A DNA stretch of 64,000 nucleotides from Planococcus donghaensis (GTDB lineage Bacteria > Bacillota > Bacilli > Bacillales_A > Planococcaceae). A model generated the notes under the pieces. It was not told the origin of the DNA. It saw only the letters and a list, made by a program, of their open reading frames with translations, and made no database searches. The DNA is taken from assembly GCF_001687665.2 (NCBI RefSeq), contig NZ_CP016543.2, positions 1,054,001-1,118,000 on the forward strand, given 5' to 3'. The position numbers and the translations under genes were made by a program. Shown in pieces: positions 1 through 8,939 of the stretch (its first letter is position 1; each line of letters opens with the position of its first letter).

Positions 1-1
1 G

Positions 2-250
2 TTGTTTACGTTTGCAGCAAATCATTTAACAGGTGAACTATTTAAAGAAACAACTGAAGGCATATTAGAGTGGCATCCGGTAGGAGCATTAGCAACTTTG
101 CCAATGGCGGAAGGCGACCGAACCAATTTGCAATTTGCCGCAAACCAGCAGGGGGTTCAATATGGAACATTTTATTACACCCCTGAGTTCCAGCTGATTA
201 AAGAAAGCATCCAATCATCAATTGAAGAGGTGAATCATCCGAATGAATAA
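2..250 (+). CDS. yvcI: NUDIX hydrolase, C-terminal part (YvcI-like)
   Basis: This is an open reading frame that enters from the left edge, so only about 82 C-terminal residues are visible and the Nudix box is not in the window. The identification rests on position: in B. subtilis the Nudix hydrolase yvcI directly precedes rapZ (yvcJ). The visible part, with a [15 protein letters not shown] stretch and a tyrosine-rich end, is compatible with the C-terminal half of an 8-oxo-dGTP-diphosphatase-like Nudix protein, but no diagnostic motif is visible. Its stop codon overlaps the start of rapZ by 8 bases, suggesting translational coupling. Confidence 0.55.
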   Translation: MFTFAANHLTGELFKETTEGILEWHPVGALATLPMAEGDRTNLQFAANQQGVQYGTFYYTPEFQLIKESIQSSIEEVNHPNE

Positions 251-1124
251 TCATGTAGAAGAAACCGAGTTAATCATTATTACAGGAATGTCGGGTGCCG
301 GAAAAACAGTAGCGATCCAAAGTTTCGAAGATTTAGGGTTCTTTACAATTGACAACTTACCCCCAACATTATTACCTACTTTTCTTAAGTTGATGAGAGA
401 TTCTGGGAAATCGATGAAGCGCGTAGCAGCAGTTATGGATCTACGCGGAGGCGACTTTTTTGATAGCCTTGTCGATGCAATTGACGATTTGTCGAAAGAA
501 CCAAACGTTTCAATTACCATCTTATTTTTAGATGCGGAAAACGAAGCATTAGTTAGTCGGTATAAAGAGTCAAGAAGATCTCATCCTTTATCACCGGGTG
601 GATTGGTTTTGGGAGGCATAAAAAAAGAACGCGACATGTTAAGCGATCTCCAAGGTCGCGCCCAACACATATACAATACATCTAATATGACCCCTCGGCA
701 GTTAAAAGAACGAATTACTTCTGATTTTTCGTCAAAAACAAGCAATGTTTTTACAGTAAACGTCATGTCTTTTGGCTTTAAACACGGCATGCCAATAGAT
801 GCTGATTTAGTGTTCGACGTTCGCTTTTTGCCAAATCCATATTATATAGAAGAGTTAAAGCCATTATCAGGACTTGATAAGGGCGTATCGAATTATGTAT
901 TAAAATGGCAAGAAACGCAAACGCTTATTCAGAAGTTGACAGATCTTCTGCAATTCATGATTCCACAATACAAACGCGAAGGAAAAGCACAACTGGTCAT
1001 TGCATTTGGTTGTACGGGAGGTCAACACCGTTCAGTTACGTTGGCAGAGTATTATGGTAAACTCCTCGCAAAAAACAATAAAGTTATCGTTACACATAGA
1101 GACGTAAAAACCAGAAAGGAATGA
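243..1124 (+). CDS. rapZ: RNase adapter / nucleotide-binding protein RapZ (YvcJ)
   Basis: A 293-residue P-loop NTPase of the RapZ/YvcJ family, close to the usual length. The Walker A GMSGAGKT lies at residues 15-22, followed by the family motif [10 protein letters not shown]. The C-terminal half has the [11 protein letters not shown] signature near residues 256-266. In enteric bacteria RapZ controls glucosamine-6-phosphate synthase through small RNA decay; in Bacillus YvcJ hydrolyses GTP and affects competence, so the precise job here is not known. It overlaps yvcI by 8 bases and is 4 bases from yvcK, so the cluster is an operon. The start has AGAGGTG about 10 bases upstream. Confidence 0.95.
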   Translation: MNNHVEETELIIITGMSGAGKTVAIQSFEDLGFFTIDNLPPTLLPTFLKLMRDSGKSMKRVAAVMDLRGGDFFDSLVDAIDDLSKEPNVSITILFLDAENEALVSRYKESRRSHPLSPGGLVLGGIKKERDMLSDLQGRAQHIYNTSNMTPRQLKERITSDFSSKTSNVFTVNVMSFGFKHGMPIDADLVFDVRFLPNPYYIEELKPLSGLDKGVSNYVLKWQETQTLIQKLTDLLQFMIPQYKREGKAQLVIAFGCTGGQHRSVTLAEYYGKLLAKNNKVIVTHRDVKTRKE

Positions 1125-1128
1125 GCGC

Positions 1129-2124
1129 ATGGAACGTAACCAGCACCGGAAACGCGTCGTCATATTAGGCGGCGGCACCGGACTTTCCACATTGTTGAGG
1201 GGCTTGAAATTGTACCCGTTAGATTTGACGGCTATCGTAACCGTTGCAGACGATGGTGGAAGTTCAGGACGTTTACGAGATGATCTAGATATTCCTCCAC
1301 CAGGAGATATCCGCAATGTCATGGCAGCATTATCAGATACGGAACCGTTAGTTGCTGAGATGTTCCAATATCGTTTTAAACACTCTTTAGATCTTGATGG
1401 TCATTCATTAGGAAATTTAATGCTGGCTGCTTTAACGGATATTACAGGAGATTTTTCTCACGCAGTTCGAGAGATGAGTCGTGTGTTAAGTGTAAACGGA
1501 ACCGTTTTACCGGCCGCGAACCAAATTGTTACGTTAAGTGCAGAACTAGAAGATGGTACGATTATCGAAGGCGAATCCAAAATACCTGCGTACTTACAAC
1601 CGATTAAACGTGTTTTTATTGAGCCCTATGATGTAAAAGCGTTGCCAGCAACGATTGCGGCCATTGAAAATGCAGATGTCATTGTAGTTGGACCCGGTTC
1701 TTTATATACCAGTATTTTGCCGAATTTGTTAGTGAAAGATATAAAAAAAGCTGTAATTGCTGCAAAGGCAAAGAAAATCTATATTTGTAATTTAATGACT
1801 CAAGCAGGCGAGACGTATAAGTACACGGCTTCTGACCATGTGAAAGCATTGTATGATCACGTAGGCGAAAGTTTTCTAGATGCTATATTGCTTGATAAAG
1901 TACAAATGCCAGCAACGATTGCTGAGCGGTATGAAAAAGAACAAGCATGGCCAGTTGAATATGACGAAGAACGCCTTAAAAAAATGGGTCTTGAAGTTTA
2001 TCGGAAAGACATTGCTAATATTTCTGGTGAAACTGTACGTCACGAACCGACAAAAGTCGCAGAATGGCTATTTGAATATGCTGATGGTCATACCAGTGAA
2101 GATTCGAAGCAGCTATATTTTTAA
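1129..2124 (+). CDS. yvcK: Gluconeogenesis factor YvcK (CofD-like)
   Basis: A 331-residue protein of the CofD/YvcK family. It opens with the nucleotide-binding loop VVILGGGTGLSTLLRGLK and shows the family blocks ADDGGSSGRLR and GNLMLAALT, then VVGPGSLYTSILPNLLV. In B. subtilis YvcK binds UDP-sugars and is required for growth on gluconeogenic carbon sources and for normal cell shape. It sits between rapZ and whiA exactly as in other Bacillales. The start is ATG with AAGGAATGA upstream. Confidence 0.95.
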   Translation: MERNQHRKRVVILGGGTGLSTLLRGLKLYPLDLTAIVTVADDGGSSGRLRDDLDIPPPGDIRNVMAALSDTEPLVAEMFQYRFKHSLDLDGHSLGNLMLAALTDITGDFSHAVREMSRVLSVNGTVLPAANQIVTLSAELEDGTIIEGESKIPAYLQPIKRVFIEPYDVKALPATIAAIENADVIVVGPGSLYTSILPNLLVKDIKKAVIAAKAKKIYICNLMTQAGETYKYTASDHVKALYDHVGESFLDAILLDKVQMPATIAERYEKEQAWPVEYDEERLKKMGLEVYRKDIANISGETVRHEPTKVAEWLFEYADGHTSEDSKQLYF

Positions 2125-2147
2125 TGCTTTGAAAGGGGGAACGAATT

Positions 2148-3098
2148 TTGTCTTTTGCATCCGAAACTAAAAAAGAAATGACACAAATTGAAATCGATGA
2201 TTGTTGTGGGAAGGCAGAGCTTTCTGCAATGATCCGGATGAACGGCACGTTATCGTTTTCCAATCGGCAACTAAGCCTGGATATCCAAACCGAAAATGCG
2301 GCAATTGCTCGTCGTATATACACCCTATTAAAACGGTTTTACAAAGCTTATCCTGTCGAATTGCTCGTCAGAAAGAAAATGCGTTTAAAAAAGAACAATA
2401 TTTACATTTGCCGAATCCGTGAAGGTGCTAAGCAAGTTCTTGAAGACTTAGAAATCCTGACAGAAGGTTTTCAATTTCAACACCAAATTGTTAAGAGTTT
2501 GATCGAAAAGGATTGTTGCAAACGTTCTTATTTGAGAGGTGCATTTTTAGCAGGTGGGTCGGTTAACAACCCCGAAACCTCTTCTTATCATTTAGAAATC
2601 TATTCTCTTTACAAAGACCATGCGGACTCTTTAGTGGAATTGATGAACAAATTTCACTTAAATAGCAAAACAATTGAACGAAAAAAAGGGTTTGTCACTT
2701 ACTTAAAAGAAGCAGAAAAAATCGCTGATTTTTTGAGTATTACCGGTGCGCATTCAGCTCTTTTGAAATTCGAAGATGTACGGATTATTCGAGATATGCG
2801 AAATAGTGTAAATCGTTTAGTCAATTGTGAAACCGCTAACTTAAATAAGACGATTGATGCTGCTTTACGACAAGTAGAGAACATTCGCTTTATCGACCAA
2901 GCAATTGGAATCGATCAATTGCCAGAGAGATTACGAGAAATCGCTCGACTTCGTGTAGAATATCAAGATGTGACGCTAAAAGAGCTAGGTGAGATGGTCT
3001 CTGGTGGGACAGTAAGTAAGTCAGGTGTCAATCACCGGCTGCGGAAAATTGATGAGATTGCAACGTCCTTGAGAAATGGAGAAATGATCGGCCACTAA
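2148..3098 (+). CDS. whiA: DNA-binding protein WhiA
   Basis: A 316-residue WhiA protein: an N-terminal degenerate LAGLIDADG homing-endonuclease-like fold (block [16 protein letters not shown] around residues 125-140) followed by a C-terminal helix-turn-helix ([25 protein letters not shown], about residues 280-305). In Streptomyces WhiA is a sporulation regulator; in Bacillus it influences cell division and chromosome segregation. It is translated from TTG with AAAGGGGGA seven to nine bases upstream. It belongs to the rapZ-yvcK-whiA-crh operon. Confidence 0.95.
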   Translation: MSFASETKKEMTQIEIDDCCGKAELSAMIRMNGTLSFSNRQLSLDIQTENAAIARRIYTLLKRFYKAYPVELLVRKKMRLKKNNIYICRIREGAKQVLEDLEILTEGFQFQHQIVKSLIEKDCCKRSYLRGAFLAGGSVNNPETSSYHLEIYSLYKDHADSLVELMNKFHLNSKTIERKKGFVTYLKEAEKIADFLSITGAHSALLKFEDVRIIRDMRNSVNRLVNCETANLNKTIDAALRQVENIRFIDQAIGIDQLPERLREIARLRVEYQDVTLKELGEMVSGGTVSKSGVNHRLRKIDEIATSLRNGEMIGH

Positions 3099-3151
3099 CA
3101 ATTGGCTGTTCTTTCATATAGAAGATAGTTAAGTTTTAGAGGAGGGTCCGT

Positions 3152-3409
3152 ATGGTTGAAAAACAAGTAAAAGTACTATTAAAAACAGGTCTGCAAGCAA
3201 GGCAAGCCGCTTTGTTTGTTCAAGAAGCAAACCGTTACAGCGCCGATATTTACTTAGAAAAAGACAGTAAAAAAGTGAATGCAAAAAGCATCATGGGAGT
3301 TATGAGTCTAGCAATCAGCAAAGGAACAGATGTTAAAATTTTTGCTGATGGATTGGACGAAGAAAAAGCAGTGGATTCTTTATCGCAAATCATGGAACAA
3401 GAAGTGTAA
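3152..3409 (+). CDS. crh: HPr-like carbon catabolite protein Crh
   Basis: An 85-residue HPr paralogue. The catalytic His15 of true HPr is replaced by Gln15 (KTGLQARQAAL), whereas the regulatory Ser46 is kept in VNAKSIMGVMSL. This is the hallmark of Crh, which cannot pass phosphate in the sugar phosphotransferase system but, when phosphorylated on Ser46 by HPr kinase, acts as a CcpA co-regulator. The usual ARPA after position 15 is ARQA here. It is the last gene of the rapZ operon, with AGAGGAGGG before the ATG, and is followed by a strong hairpin terminator. Confidence 0.94.
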   Translation: MVEKQVKVLLKTGLQARQAALFVQEANRYSADIYLEKDSKKVNAKSIMGVMSLAISKGTDVKIFADGLDEEKAVDSLSQIMEQEV

Positions 3410-3448
3410 GTTTTAGAAGGTCAGACACCATTATTTACACAAACATAG

Positions 3449-3482
3449 AAAAAATCACAGCCAAGTAGGCTGTGATTTTTTT
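3449..3482. terminator. Bidirectional terminator between crh and clpP
   Basis: Hairpin AATCACAGCC / GGCTGTGATT with a 5-base loop, A-rich on the left and a T-run on the right. It can end crh on the plus strand and clpP on the minus strand; it overlaps the clpP stop. Confidence 0.85.
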
Positions 3483-4092
3483 ATACATCTTTTTTGTGAT
3501 TTTCAGGTAATTTGCTGCGAGTAATAACTTGGTCGATCAAACCGTATTCTAGCGCACGTTCAGCTGTCATAAAGTTATCGCGGTCTGTATCTTTCGCAAT
3601 CACGTCAATTGGTTGACCAGTACGTTCAGAAAGAATTTGGTTCAACTTTTCACGAAGGTGTAAAATGCGTTTTGCTGCAATTTCGATTTCAGTCGCTTGT
3701 CCTTGTGCACCACCAAGAGGTTGGTGAATCATAACTTCAGCATTTGGAAGAGCAAGGCGTTTGCCTTTTGTTCCAGCTGCAAGTAGGAAAGCTCCCATTG
3801 AAGCGGCCATACCGATACAGATTGTTTGAACATCTGGACGGATAAATTGCATAGTATCATAAATTGCCATACCGGCTGTGATGCTACCGCCTGGGCTGTT
3901 GATGTAAATTGAAATGTCTTTATCTGGATCTTCTGCTTCTAAAAACAGCAACTGTGCAACAATTGAGTTTGCAACATTATCGTCAATCGCGCTTCCCAGC
4001 ATGATGACACGGTCTTTTAACAAACGTGAGTAAATATCATAAGCACGTTCGCCTCGGCTAGTTTGTTCAATTACTGTAGGAATTAAGTTCAT
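3481..4092 (-). CDS. clpP: ATP-dependent Clp protease proteolytic subunit
   Basis: A 203-residue ClpP with the complete catalytic triad: Ser98 in [11 protein letters not shown], His123 in MIHQPLGG and Asp172 in TDRDNFM. It forms the tetradecameric barrel that works with ClpC, ClpX or ClpE ATPases in cytoplasmic protein quality control. It is monocistronic, convergent to crh, and has GGAGGAA before the ATG. A CtsR heptad repeat overlaps its -35 region, so it is expected to be induced by heat and protein-folding stress. Gene position next to a tRNA-Arg gene matches B. subtilis. Confidence 0.98.
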   Translation of the reverse strand: MNLIPTVIEQTSRGERAYDIYSRLLKDRVIMLGSAIDDNVANSIVAQLLFLEAEDPDKDISIYINSPGGSITAGMAIYDTMQFIRPDVQTICIGMAASMGAFLLAAGTKGKRLALPNAEVMIHQPLGGAQGQATEIEIAAKRILHLREKLNQILSERTGQPIDVIAKDTDRDNFMTAERALEYGLIDQVITRSKLPENHKKDV

Positions 4093-4157
4093 AAAATAGT
4101 TCCTCCTCGATTAAGTGATTTGCAAACAATGCTGAAAGTTCTCTCAGCTGTACTATT

Positions 4158-4187
4158 ATCATACACATCATGGTCAATGAAGGTCAA
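4158..4187 (-). promoter_or_regulatory. clpP promoter (sigma-A type)
   Basis: On the minus strand TTGACC (4187-4182), an 18-base spacer and TATGAT (4163-4158) form a good sigma-A promoter reading into clpP. Confidence 0.75.
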
Positions 4188-4188
4188 A
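4172..4188. promoter_or_regulatory. CtsR operator of clpP
   Basis: Tandem heptads GGTCAAT and GGTCAAA separated by three bases, which match the CtsR consensus (A/G)GTCAAA-NAN-(A/G)GTCAAA with one mismatch. It covers the -35 of the clpP promoter, as expected for repression by CtsR. Confidence 0.85.
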
Positions 4189-4211
4189 TCTAACGAATTA
4201 AAAAATGCAGC

Positions 4212-4240
4212 TTGATTATGTTCCAATATTTTCGTATAAT
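4212..4240 (+). promoter_or_regulatory. Promoter of tRNA-Arg
   Basis: TTGATT, a 17-base spacer and a perfect TATAAT, 24 bases upstream of the tRNA. Confidence 0.75.
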
Positions 4241-4264
4241 AGAAAAGTCGCGAATAGCGAAAAC

Positions 4265-4336
4265 GCCCTCGTAGTGTAATGGATCACACGTAAGATTCCG
4301 GTTCTTAAAATGGAGGTTCGATTCCTTCCGAGGGCA
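4265..4336 (+). tRNA. tRNA-Arg (anticodon CCG)
   Basis: Cloverleaf read by eye: acceptor GCCCTCG / CGAGGGC, D-stem GTGT / ACAC, anticodon stem TAAGA / TCTTA with loop TTCCGGT giving anticodon CCG, T-stem GGAGG / CCTTC with loop TTCGATT, discriminator A. The 3' CCA is not encoded. It has its own promoter and terminator. B. subtilis has a single tRNA-Arg at the same place beside clpP. Confidence 0.93.
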
Positions 4337-4351
4337 TTCCAAAACTACCAG

Positions 4352-4386
4352 ACTCTGCTCACCTGAATAGGTGGACAGAGTTTTTT
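4352..4386 (+). terminator. Terminator after tRNA-Arg
   Basis: Stem ACTCTG..CACCT / AGGTG..CAGAGT followed by six T. Confidence 0.8.
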
Positions 4387-4464
4387 GTATTTAGAATCTT
4401 TGTTTACGCTAAAAGAGGCAAAGGGAATAGTTAGTAAAGATAAAAGCCAAAAGGAGGACGAAGA

Positions 4465-4695
4465 ATGTTTACGCTATATACTCGTGCTAACTGTCCGCTT
4501 TGTGATGAAGCTAAGTTAATGATGCAACTTGTTAACGAAGATATTCCGTTTTCTTATAAAGAAGTAGATATTGAAAGTGATGATGCATTACACGAAAAAT
4601 ATATGCTAATGATTCCTGTCTTAGAAAAAGATAACGAAATATTAGTATACGGCAATATCGGTTATGTAGAACTAGTAGAAGCGTTAGAAAATTAA
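4465..4695 (+). CDS. Glutaredoxin family protein
   Basis: A 76-residue thioredoxin-fold protein beginning MFTLYTRANCPLCDEAK, with the redox pair CPLC at residues 10-13. Proteins of this size are glutaredoxin-like (DUF836 type) and probably act as small cytoplasmic thiol-disulfide reductases; the partner is unknown. The cis-proline region reads MLMIPVLEKD. GGAGGACGAAGA precedes the ATG. It stands alone between the tRNA and the glycolysis operon. Confidence 0.8.
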   Translation: MFTLYTRANCPLCDEAKLMMQLVNEDIPFSYKEVDIESDDALHEKYMLMIPVLEKDNEILVYGNIGYVELVEALEN

Positions 4696-4708
4696 CGCTT
4701 CTTTTTAT

Positions 4709-4737
4709 TTGCAATTAAAAGAAAGATTGGGTAGAAT
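4709..4737 (+). promoter_or_regulatory. Promoter of the cggR-gapA operon
   Basis: TTGCAA, 17-base spacer and TAGAAT, directly upstream of the CggR operator. Confidence 0.75.
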
Positions 4738-4744
4738 GAATTTA

Positions 4745-4783
4745 GTGGGACGCAAAATTAAAGAGTGGGACGAAAATTGTCCA
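4745..4783 (+). promoter_or_regulatory. CggR operator
   Basis: Two direct copies of GTGGGACG exactly 20 bases apart (4745 and 4765), the second continuing into TTGTCC. B. subtilis CggR binds two direct GGGAC repeats of this kind just downstream of its promoter, so autoregulation relieved by fructose-1,6-bisphosphate is expected. Confidence 0.82.
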
Positions 4784-4802
4784 ACAAGAACGGAGTGAAA
4801 AT

Positions 4803-5846
4803 ATGGATGCATTATCTGTTGCTCAGCAAAAGCTGATGCCGGAAATGTCCGAACTCCTAAAAAAACGTTATCAAATTTTACAAATAATAAGTTTAGAACA
4901 ACCAATCGGCAGGCGAACATTGTGTGAAGTTGCCGGAGGCACAGAACGTGAAATCAGAAAAGAAACAGACTTGCTGAGAAAACAGCAGTTGATTGAGATG
5001 AAGACGGCAGGTATGAAAGTTACTTCGCAAGGATTGGAAGTACTAGACAGACTGAAAGTGTTTATCCGTGAAATTTCCGGACTGACAGACATGGAAGTAC
5101 AGCTGCAATCGATTTTAGGAATCTCAAAAGTGGTTATTTTGCCGCAAAATTCCGATGAAATTCCAGCTGTGAAATCCCACATCGGCAAAGAAGCAGCCAG
5201 ATTACTTGAAACTGTATTTGGTCGCTACAAGAAAATTGCCGTAACAGGCGGTAGCACGATGGCCGCCATTTCTAAAGAATTATCGATTGGGAAATCTGAT
5301 CGAACGCTTCAGTTCATCGCAGCACGTGGTGGACTTGGAGAAGATGTTTTGCACCAAGCCAATACCATCGCAGCGGCATTTGCTGAAAAAACAGGTGGTT
5401 CTTTTAAAACACTTTATTTGCCGGATCACTTAAGTGCAGAGGCATTTGAAATGATGATGAAAGAACCTGTCATCAAGGAAATGATGGACTTGTATGATCA
5501 AACGGATGTTGTTGTGCACGGAATTGGTGATGCAGAAGAAATGGCGGTTCGCCGTCACTCTTCTTTAGAAGAAGTGAAAATGATTCGTTCAGGCGGAGCG
5601 GTGAGTGAGGCTTTTGGCTATTATTTCGATAAAGACGGAAAAATTGTTTATCGTATCCGCACAGCGGGCATTCAGTTAGAGCAGGTGCAAAAAGCAAAAA
5701 CGGTGTTGGCAGTTGCTGGTGGTGAATCAAAAGCAAGAGCGATTTTGTCTTATGCTAAAAATGCAGCCGGTCCGACAGTGTTGATCACAGACGAGGGTGC
5801 TGCACGAAAAATTATTGATCTAACTAAAAAATTGGAGGAATTATAA
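4803..5846 (+). CDS. cggR: Central glycolytic genes regulator CggR
   Basis: A 347-residue SorC/DeoR-family repressor. Residues about 20-70 form a winged helix-turn-helix (RRTLCEVAGGTEREIRKETDLLRKQQLIEMK), and the rest is the sugar-binding domain with AVTGGSTMAAIS and AARGGLGEDVLHQANTIA. The family represses the gapA operon and is inactivated by fructose-1,6-bisphosphate. It is the first gene of the operon and ends immediately before the gapA ATG with no spacer, so gapA uses a ribosome site (GGAGGAA) inside the cggR end. An operator matching CggR lies between promoter and gene. Confidence 0.95.
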   Translation: MDALSVAQQKLMPEMSELLKKRYQILQIISLEQPIGRRTLCEVAGGTEREIRKETDLLRKQQLIEMKTAGMKVTSQGLEVLDRLKVFIREISGLTDMEVQLQSILGISKVVILPQNSDEIPAVKSHIGKEAARLLETVFGRYKKIAVTGGSTMAAISKELSIGKSDRTLQFIAARGGLGEDVLHQANTIAAAFAEKTGGSFKTLYLPDHLSAEAFEMMMKEPVIKEMMDLYDQTDVVVHGIGDAEEMAVRRHSSLEEVKMIRSGGAVSEAFGYYFDKDGKIVYRIRTAGIQLEQVQKAKTVLAVAGGESKARAILSYAKNAAGPTVLITDEGAARKIIDLTKKLEEL

Positions 5847-6854
5847 ATGACTTTAAAATTAGCAATTAACGGATTTGGACGTATTGGACGTATTGTATTT
5901 CGTCAAGCTTTAACAAATGACGAAGTAGAAGTGGTAGCAGTAAATGATTTAACAGATGCAAAAATGCTTGCACATCTTTTGAAATACGATTCAGTTCACG
6001 GAATTTTAGATGCTGAAGTTTCAGTTGACGGAGACAACATTGTCGTTAACGGCAAAACAATCCGCGTATTTTCTGAAAAAGATCCAGCAAACCTTCCTTG
6101 GGGCGAGCACGGCGTAGACATCGTTGTTGAATCTACTGGATTCTTCACTGATCCTGCTTCTGCTTCTAAACACATCGAAGCTGGCGCGAAAAAAGTTATC
6201 GTATCTGCTCCTGGTAAAGGCGGCATGAAGACACTTGTTATGGGTGTAAACCATGAATCTTATGACCCAGCAGAACATGATGTTATTTCAAACGCTTCAT
6301 GTACTACAAACGGACTTGCAGGAATGGCAAAAGTATTGAATGAACGTTTTGGCATCAAGCACGCTATGATGACAACAATTCATTCTTATACAAATGACCA
6401 AATTCTTTTAGACTCTCCGCACAGTGACTTCCGTCGTGCACGTGCAGCTGCAGAATCAATGATTCCGACAACAACTGGAGCAGCTTTAGCAGTTGCAAAA
6501 GTATTGCCTGAATTAGAAGGCAAAATTGATGGGATGGCAATCCGCGTTCCAACACCAAACGTTTCTCTTATCGATTTAGTTGCTCACCTTGAAAAAGATG
6601 TAACTGTCGAAGACGTAAACAATGCGTTAAAAGAAGCAGCAGAAAACGAATTAAAAGGGTTAATGGATTACAGCGATCTACCGCTTGTTTCTAGAGACTA
6701 TAACGGCAACACAGCATCAGCTACAATCGATGGCCAGTCTACAATGATGGTTGGCGATAACATGGTTAAAGTTCTTTCTTGGTACGATAACGAGTCTGGT
6801 TACTCTAGCCGTTGTGTTGACCTTGCGCTTCATATGTATAAAACGGGATTGTAA
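5847..6854 (+). CDS. gapA: Glyceraldehyde-3-phosphate dehydrogenase, glycolytic
   Basis: A 335-residue GAPDH of usual length. The Rossmann loop INGFGRIGR is at the N-terminus; the active cysteine is Cys152 in SNASCTTN and the general base is His179 in TTIHSYTNDQ. It converts glyceraldehyde-3-phosphate to 1,3-bisphosphoglycerate with NAD. Its place directly behind cggR and before pgk marks it as the glycolytic GapA rather than the gluconeogenic GapB. A hairpin with a T-run separates it from pgk, so gapA transcripts may exceed those of the downstream genes. Confidence 0.97.
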   Translation: MTLKLAINGFGRIGRIVFRQALTNDEVEVVAVNDLTDAKMLAHLLKYDSVHGILDAEVSVDGDNIVVNGKTIRVFSEKDPANLPWGEHGVDIVVESTGFFTDPASASKHIEAGAKKVIVSAPGKGGMKTLVMGVNHESYDPAEHDVISNASCTTNGLAGMAKVLNERFGIKHAMMTTIHSYTNDQILLDSPHSDFRRARAAAESMIPTTTGAALAVAKVLPELEGKIDGMAIRVPTPNVSLIDLVAHLEKDVTVEDVNNALKEAAENELKGLMDYSDLPLVSRDYNGNTASATIDGQSTMMVGDNMVKVLSWYDNESGYSSRCVDLALHMYKTGL

Positions 6855-6908
6855 TCTCGAAATTATAGCTTAATTACCAATGAACCTCTATAATAAAAGA
6901 GGGTAATA

Positions 6909-6942
6909 GGGGCGGGGAACTTACCCCGCTCCTTATTTTTTT
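6909..6942 (+). terminator. Hairpin terminator inside the glycolysis operon (gapA/pgk)
   Basis: Nine-base stem GGGGCGGGG / CCCCGCTCC with a 6-base loop, followed by TTATTTTTTT. Probably a partial terminator or 3' stabiliser for gapA mRNA, since no promoter is evident before pgk. Confidence 0.75.
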
Positions 6943-6965
6943 GAATACAAATAGGAGGTATTTTC

Positions 6966-8150
6966 ATGCAGCAGAAAATGACCATGAAAGATTTGGATTT
7001 AAAAGGGAAACGCGTATTTTGCCGAGTCGATTTCAACGTACCGATGTCAGAAGGTAAAGTCACGGATGATACAAGAATTCGTGCAGCTGTGCCAACAATC
7101 GAATACTTAGTCGAACAAGGTGCAAAAGTAATTTTGGCTAGCCATTTAGGTCGTCCAAAAGGTGAAGTCAATGAAGAAATGAGACTTGCTGCGACAGGCG
7201 TCCGTTTAGGCGAATTGTTACATAAAGAAGTGAAAAGCCTAAACGAATCGATTGGTGAAGAAGTTGAAAAAGAAATTTCATCGATGCAAGAAGGCGACAT
7301 TGTTTTACTTGAAAATGTTCGTTTCCATGCAGGCGAAGAAAAAAATGACGAAGAGCTTTCAAAAGCATTTGCATCGTTAGCAGATGTATTTGTTAATGAC
7401 GCATTTGGTGCAGCTCACCGTGCCCATGCTTCAACGGCAGGTATTGCGAGTCATTTGCCGGCCGTGTCTGGCTTATTGCTTGAAAAAGAATTAGACGTTT
7501 TAGGTAAAGCATTATCAGAGCCAGATCGTCCGTTTACGGCAATTATCGGTGGGGCAAAAGTAAAAGACAAAATTGGTGTCATTGATCATTTATTAGACAA
7601 AGTGGATAATTTGATCATTGGCGGAGGATTATCGTATACGTTTATCAAAGCGCAAGGCTATGAAATCGGAGATTCTCTTGTTGAAGAAGATAAATTAGAC
7701 TTAGCCAATTCGTTCATCGAAAAAGCAAAACAAAAAGGCGTTAAGTTTTATTTGCCGGTAGATGCAACAGTGGCAAATGAATTTTCAAAAGACGCTGAAA
7801 CAAAAAGTGTGAAAATCACAGAAATCCCAGCAGACTGGATGGGCTTAGACATTGGTCCTGAAACAGTTGCATTGTATTCAGATGTTATTAAAAATTCAAA
7901 ATTGATCATCTGGAACGGACCAATGGGTGTGTTTGAAATGCCGGCATTTGAAAATGGCACAAAATCAGTGGCAAAAGCAATGGCTGAAACTTCAGGCTAC
8001 ACCGTAATTGGTGGGGGAGATTCTGCAGCGGCTGTTGAAAAATTTGATGTAGCTGAGAAAATGGATCATATCTCTACAGGCGGTGGCGCTTCGCTAGAGT
8101 TTATGGAAGGCAAGGATTTACCTGGCGTTAGTGCGTTAACCGATAAATAA
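6966..8150 (+). CDS. pgk: Phosphoglycerate kinase
   Basis: A 394-residue PGK, the normal size. The N-terminal signature [13 protein letters not shown] and the substrate block [10 protein letters not shown] are present, as is the C-terminal nucleotide loop [12 protein letters not shown] followed by [10 protein letters not shown]. It makes ATP from 1,3-bisphosphoglycerate in the cytoplasm. AGGAGG precedes the ATG; the next gene, tpiA, starts 27 bases after the stop. Confidence 0.98.
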   Translation: MQQKMTMKDLDLKGKRVFCRVDFNVPMSEGKVTDDTRIRAAVPTIEYLVEQGAKVILASHLGRPKGEVNEEMRLAATGVRLGELLHKEVKSLNESIGEEVEKEISSMQEGDIVLLENVRFHAGEEKNDEELSKAFASLADVFVNDAFGAAHRAHASTAGIASHLPAVSGLLLEKELDVLGKALSEPDRPFTAIIGGAKVKDKIGVIDHLLDKVDNLIIGGGLSYTFIKAQGYEIGDSLVEEDKLDLANSFIEKAKQKGVKFYLPVDATVANEFSKDAETKSVKITEIPADWMGLDIGPETVALYSDVIKNSKLIIWNGPMGVFEMPAFENGTKSVAKAMAETSGYTVIGGGDSAAAVEKFDVAEKMDHISTGGGASLEFMEGKDLPGVSALTDK

Positions 8151-8177
8151 ATCGTTCAATTGAAAGGGAGTGCTTTT

Positions 8178-8939
8178 GTGAGAAAACCAATTATTGCAGG
8201 AAACTGGAAAATGTACAAAACAGCAACAGAGGCAAAACAATTTGTCGAAGAAGTAAACGGCTTAGTACCGAATGCTGAAAAACTGGATGCTGTTATTTGC
8301 GCACCAGCATTATTCTTAGCGCAACTCGTTATTTCTTCAGAAGAAAGTGCGCTTCAAATTGGCGCACAGACTATGTCTGAGCAAGACGAAGGTGCTTTTA
8401 CAGGAGAAATCAGCCCTGTCCAATTAGCGGATATTGGCGTGAAATACGTTATTATTGGTCACTCTGAACGCCGCCAATATTTCAATGAAACAGATGAAAC
8501 GGTAAACCAAAAAGTCAAAGCGGCTTTTGCTCACGGTTTAGTTCCGATTTTATGTGTTGGTGAAACACTTGAACAGCGTGAAAATGGTGAAACAGGATCT
8601 GTTGTCGAAGCACAAGTGGAAAAAGGGATTTCTGGGTTGTCAGAAGAGCAAATTACGCAATTAGTTATTGCTTATGAACCTATTTGGGCAATCGGAACAG
8701 GTAAAACAGCTACTGCTGAAGATGCAAACGAGGTTTGCGGAATTGTCCGCAAAAAAGTGGCATCGTTATATGAAGATCAAACAGCTGAACAACTTCGCAT
8801 TCAATACGGCGGCAGTGTAAAACCTGCAAATGTCGATGAATTGATGGGTATGGAACATATTGACGGAGCATTAGTTGGCGGTGCCAGCTTAGAAGTCGAG
8901 TCTTTTGTGAAGTTGTTGGAGGCTGGTTCAAATGCGTAA
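8178..8939 (+). CDS. tpiA: Triosephosphate isomerase
   Basis: A 253-residue TIM barrel enzyme interconverting dihydroxyacetone phosphate and glyceraldehyde-3-phosphate. Motifs are AGNWKMYK with the catalytic lysine near the N-terminus, IIGHSERR with the catalytic histidine, and [14 protein letters not shown] with the catalytic glutamate and the mobile loop 6. The start chosen is GTG at 8178, because AAAGGGA lies nine bases upstream and the protein then begins [10 protein letters not shown] like its relatives; a TTG at 8160 would add six residues. It overlaps gpmI by 8 bases. Confidence 0.97.
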   Translation: MRKPIIAGNWKMYKTATEAKQFVEEVNGLVPNAEKLDAVICAPALFLAQLVISSEESALQIGAQTMSEQDEGAFTGEISPVQLADIGVKYVIIGHSERRQYFNETDETVNQKVKAAFAHGLVPILCVGETLEQRENGETGSVVEAQVEKGISGLSEEQITQLVIAYEPIWAIGTGKTATAEDANEVCGIVRKKVASLYEDQTAEQLRIQYGGSVKPANVDELMGMEHIDGALVGGASLEVESFVKLLEAGSNA

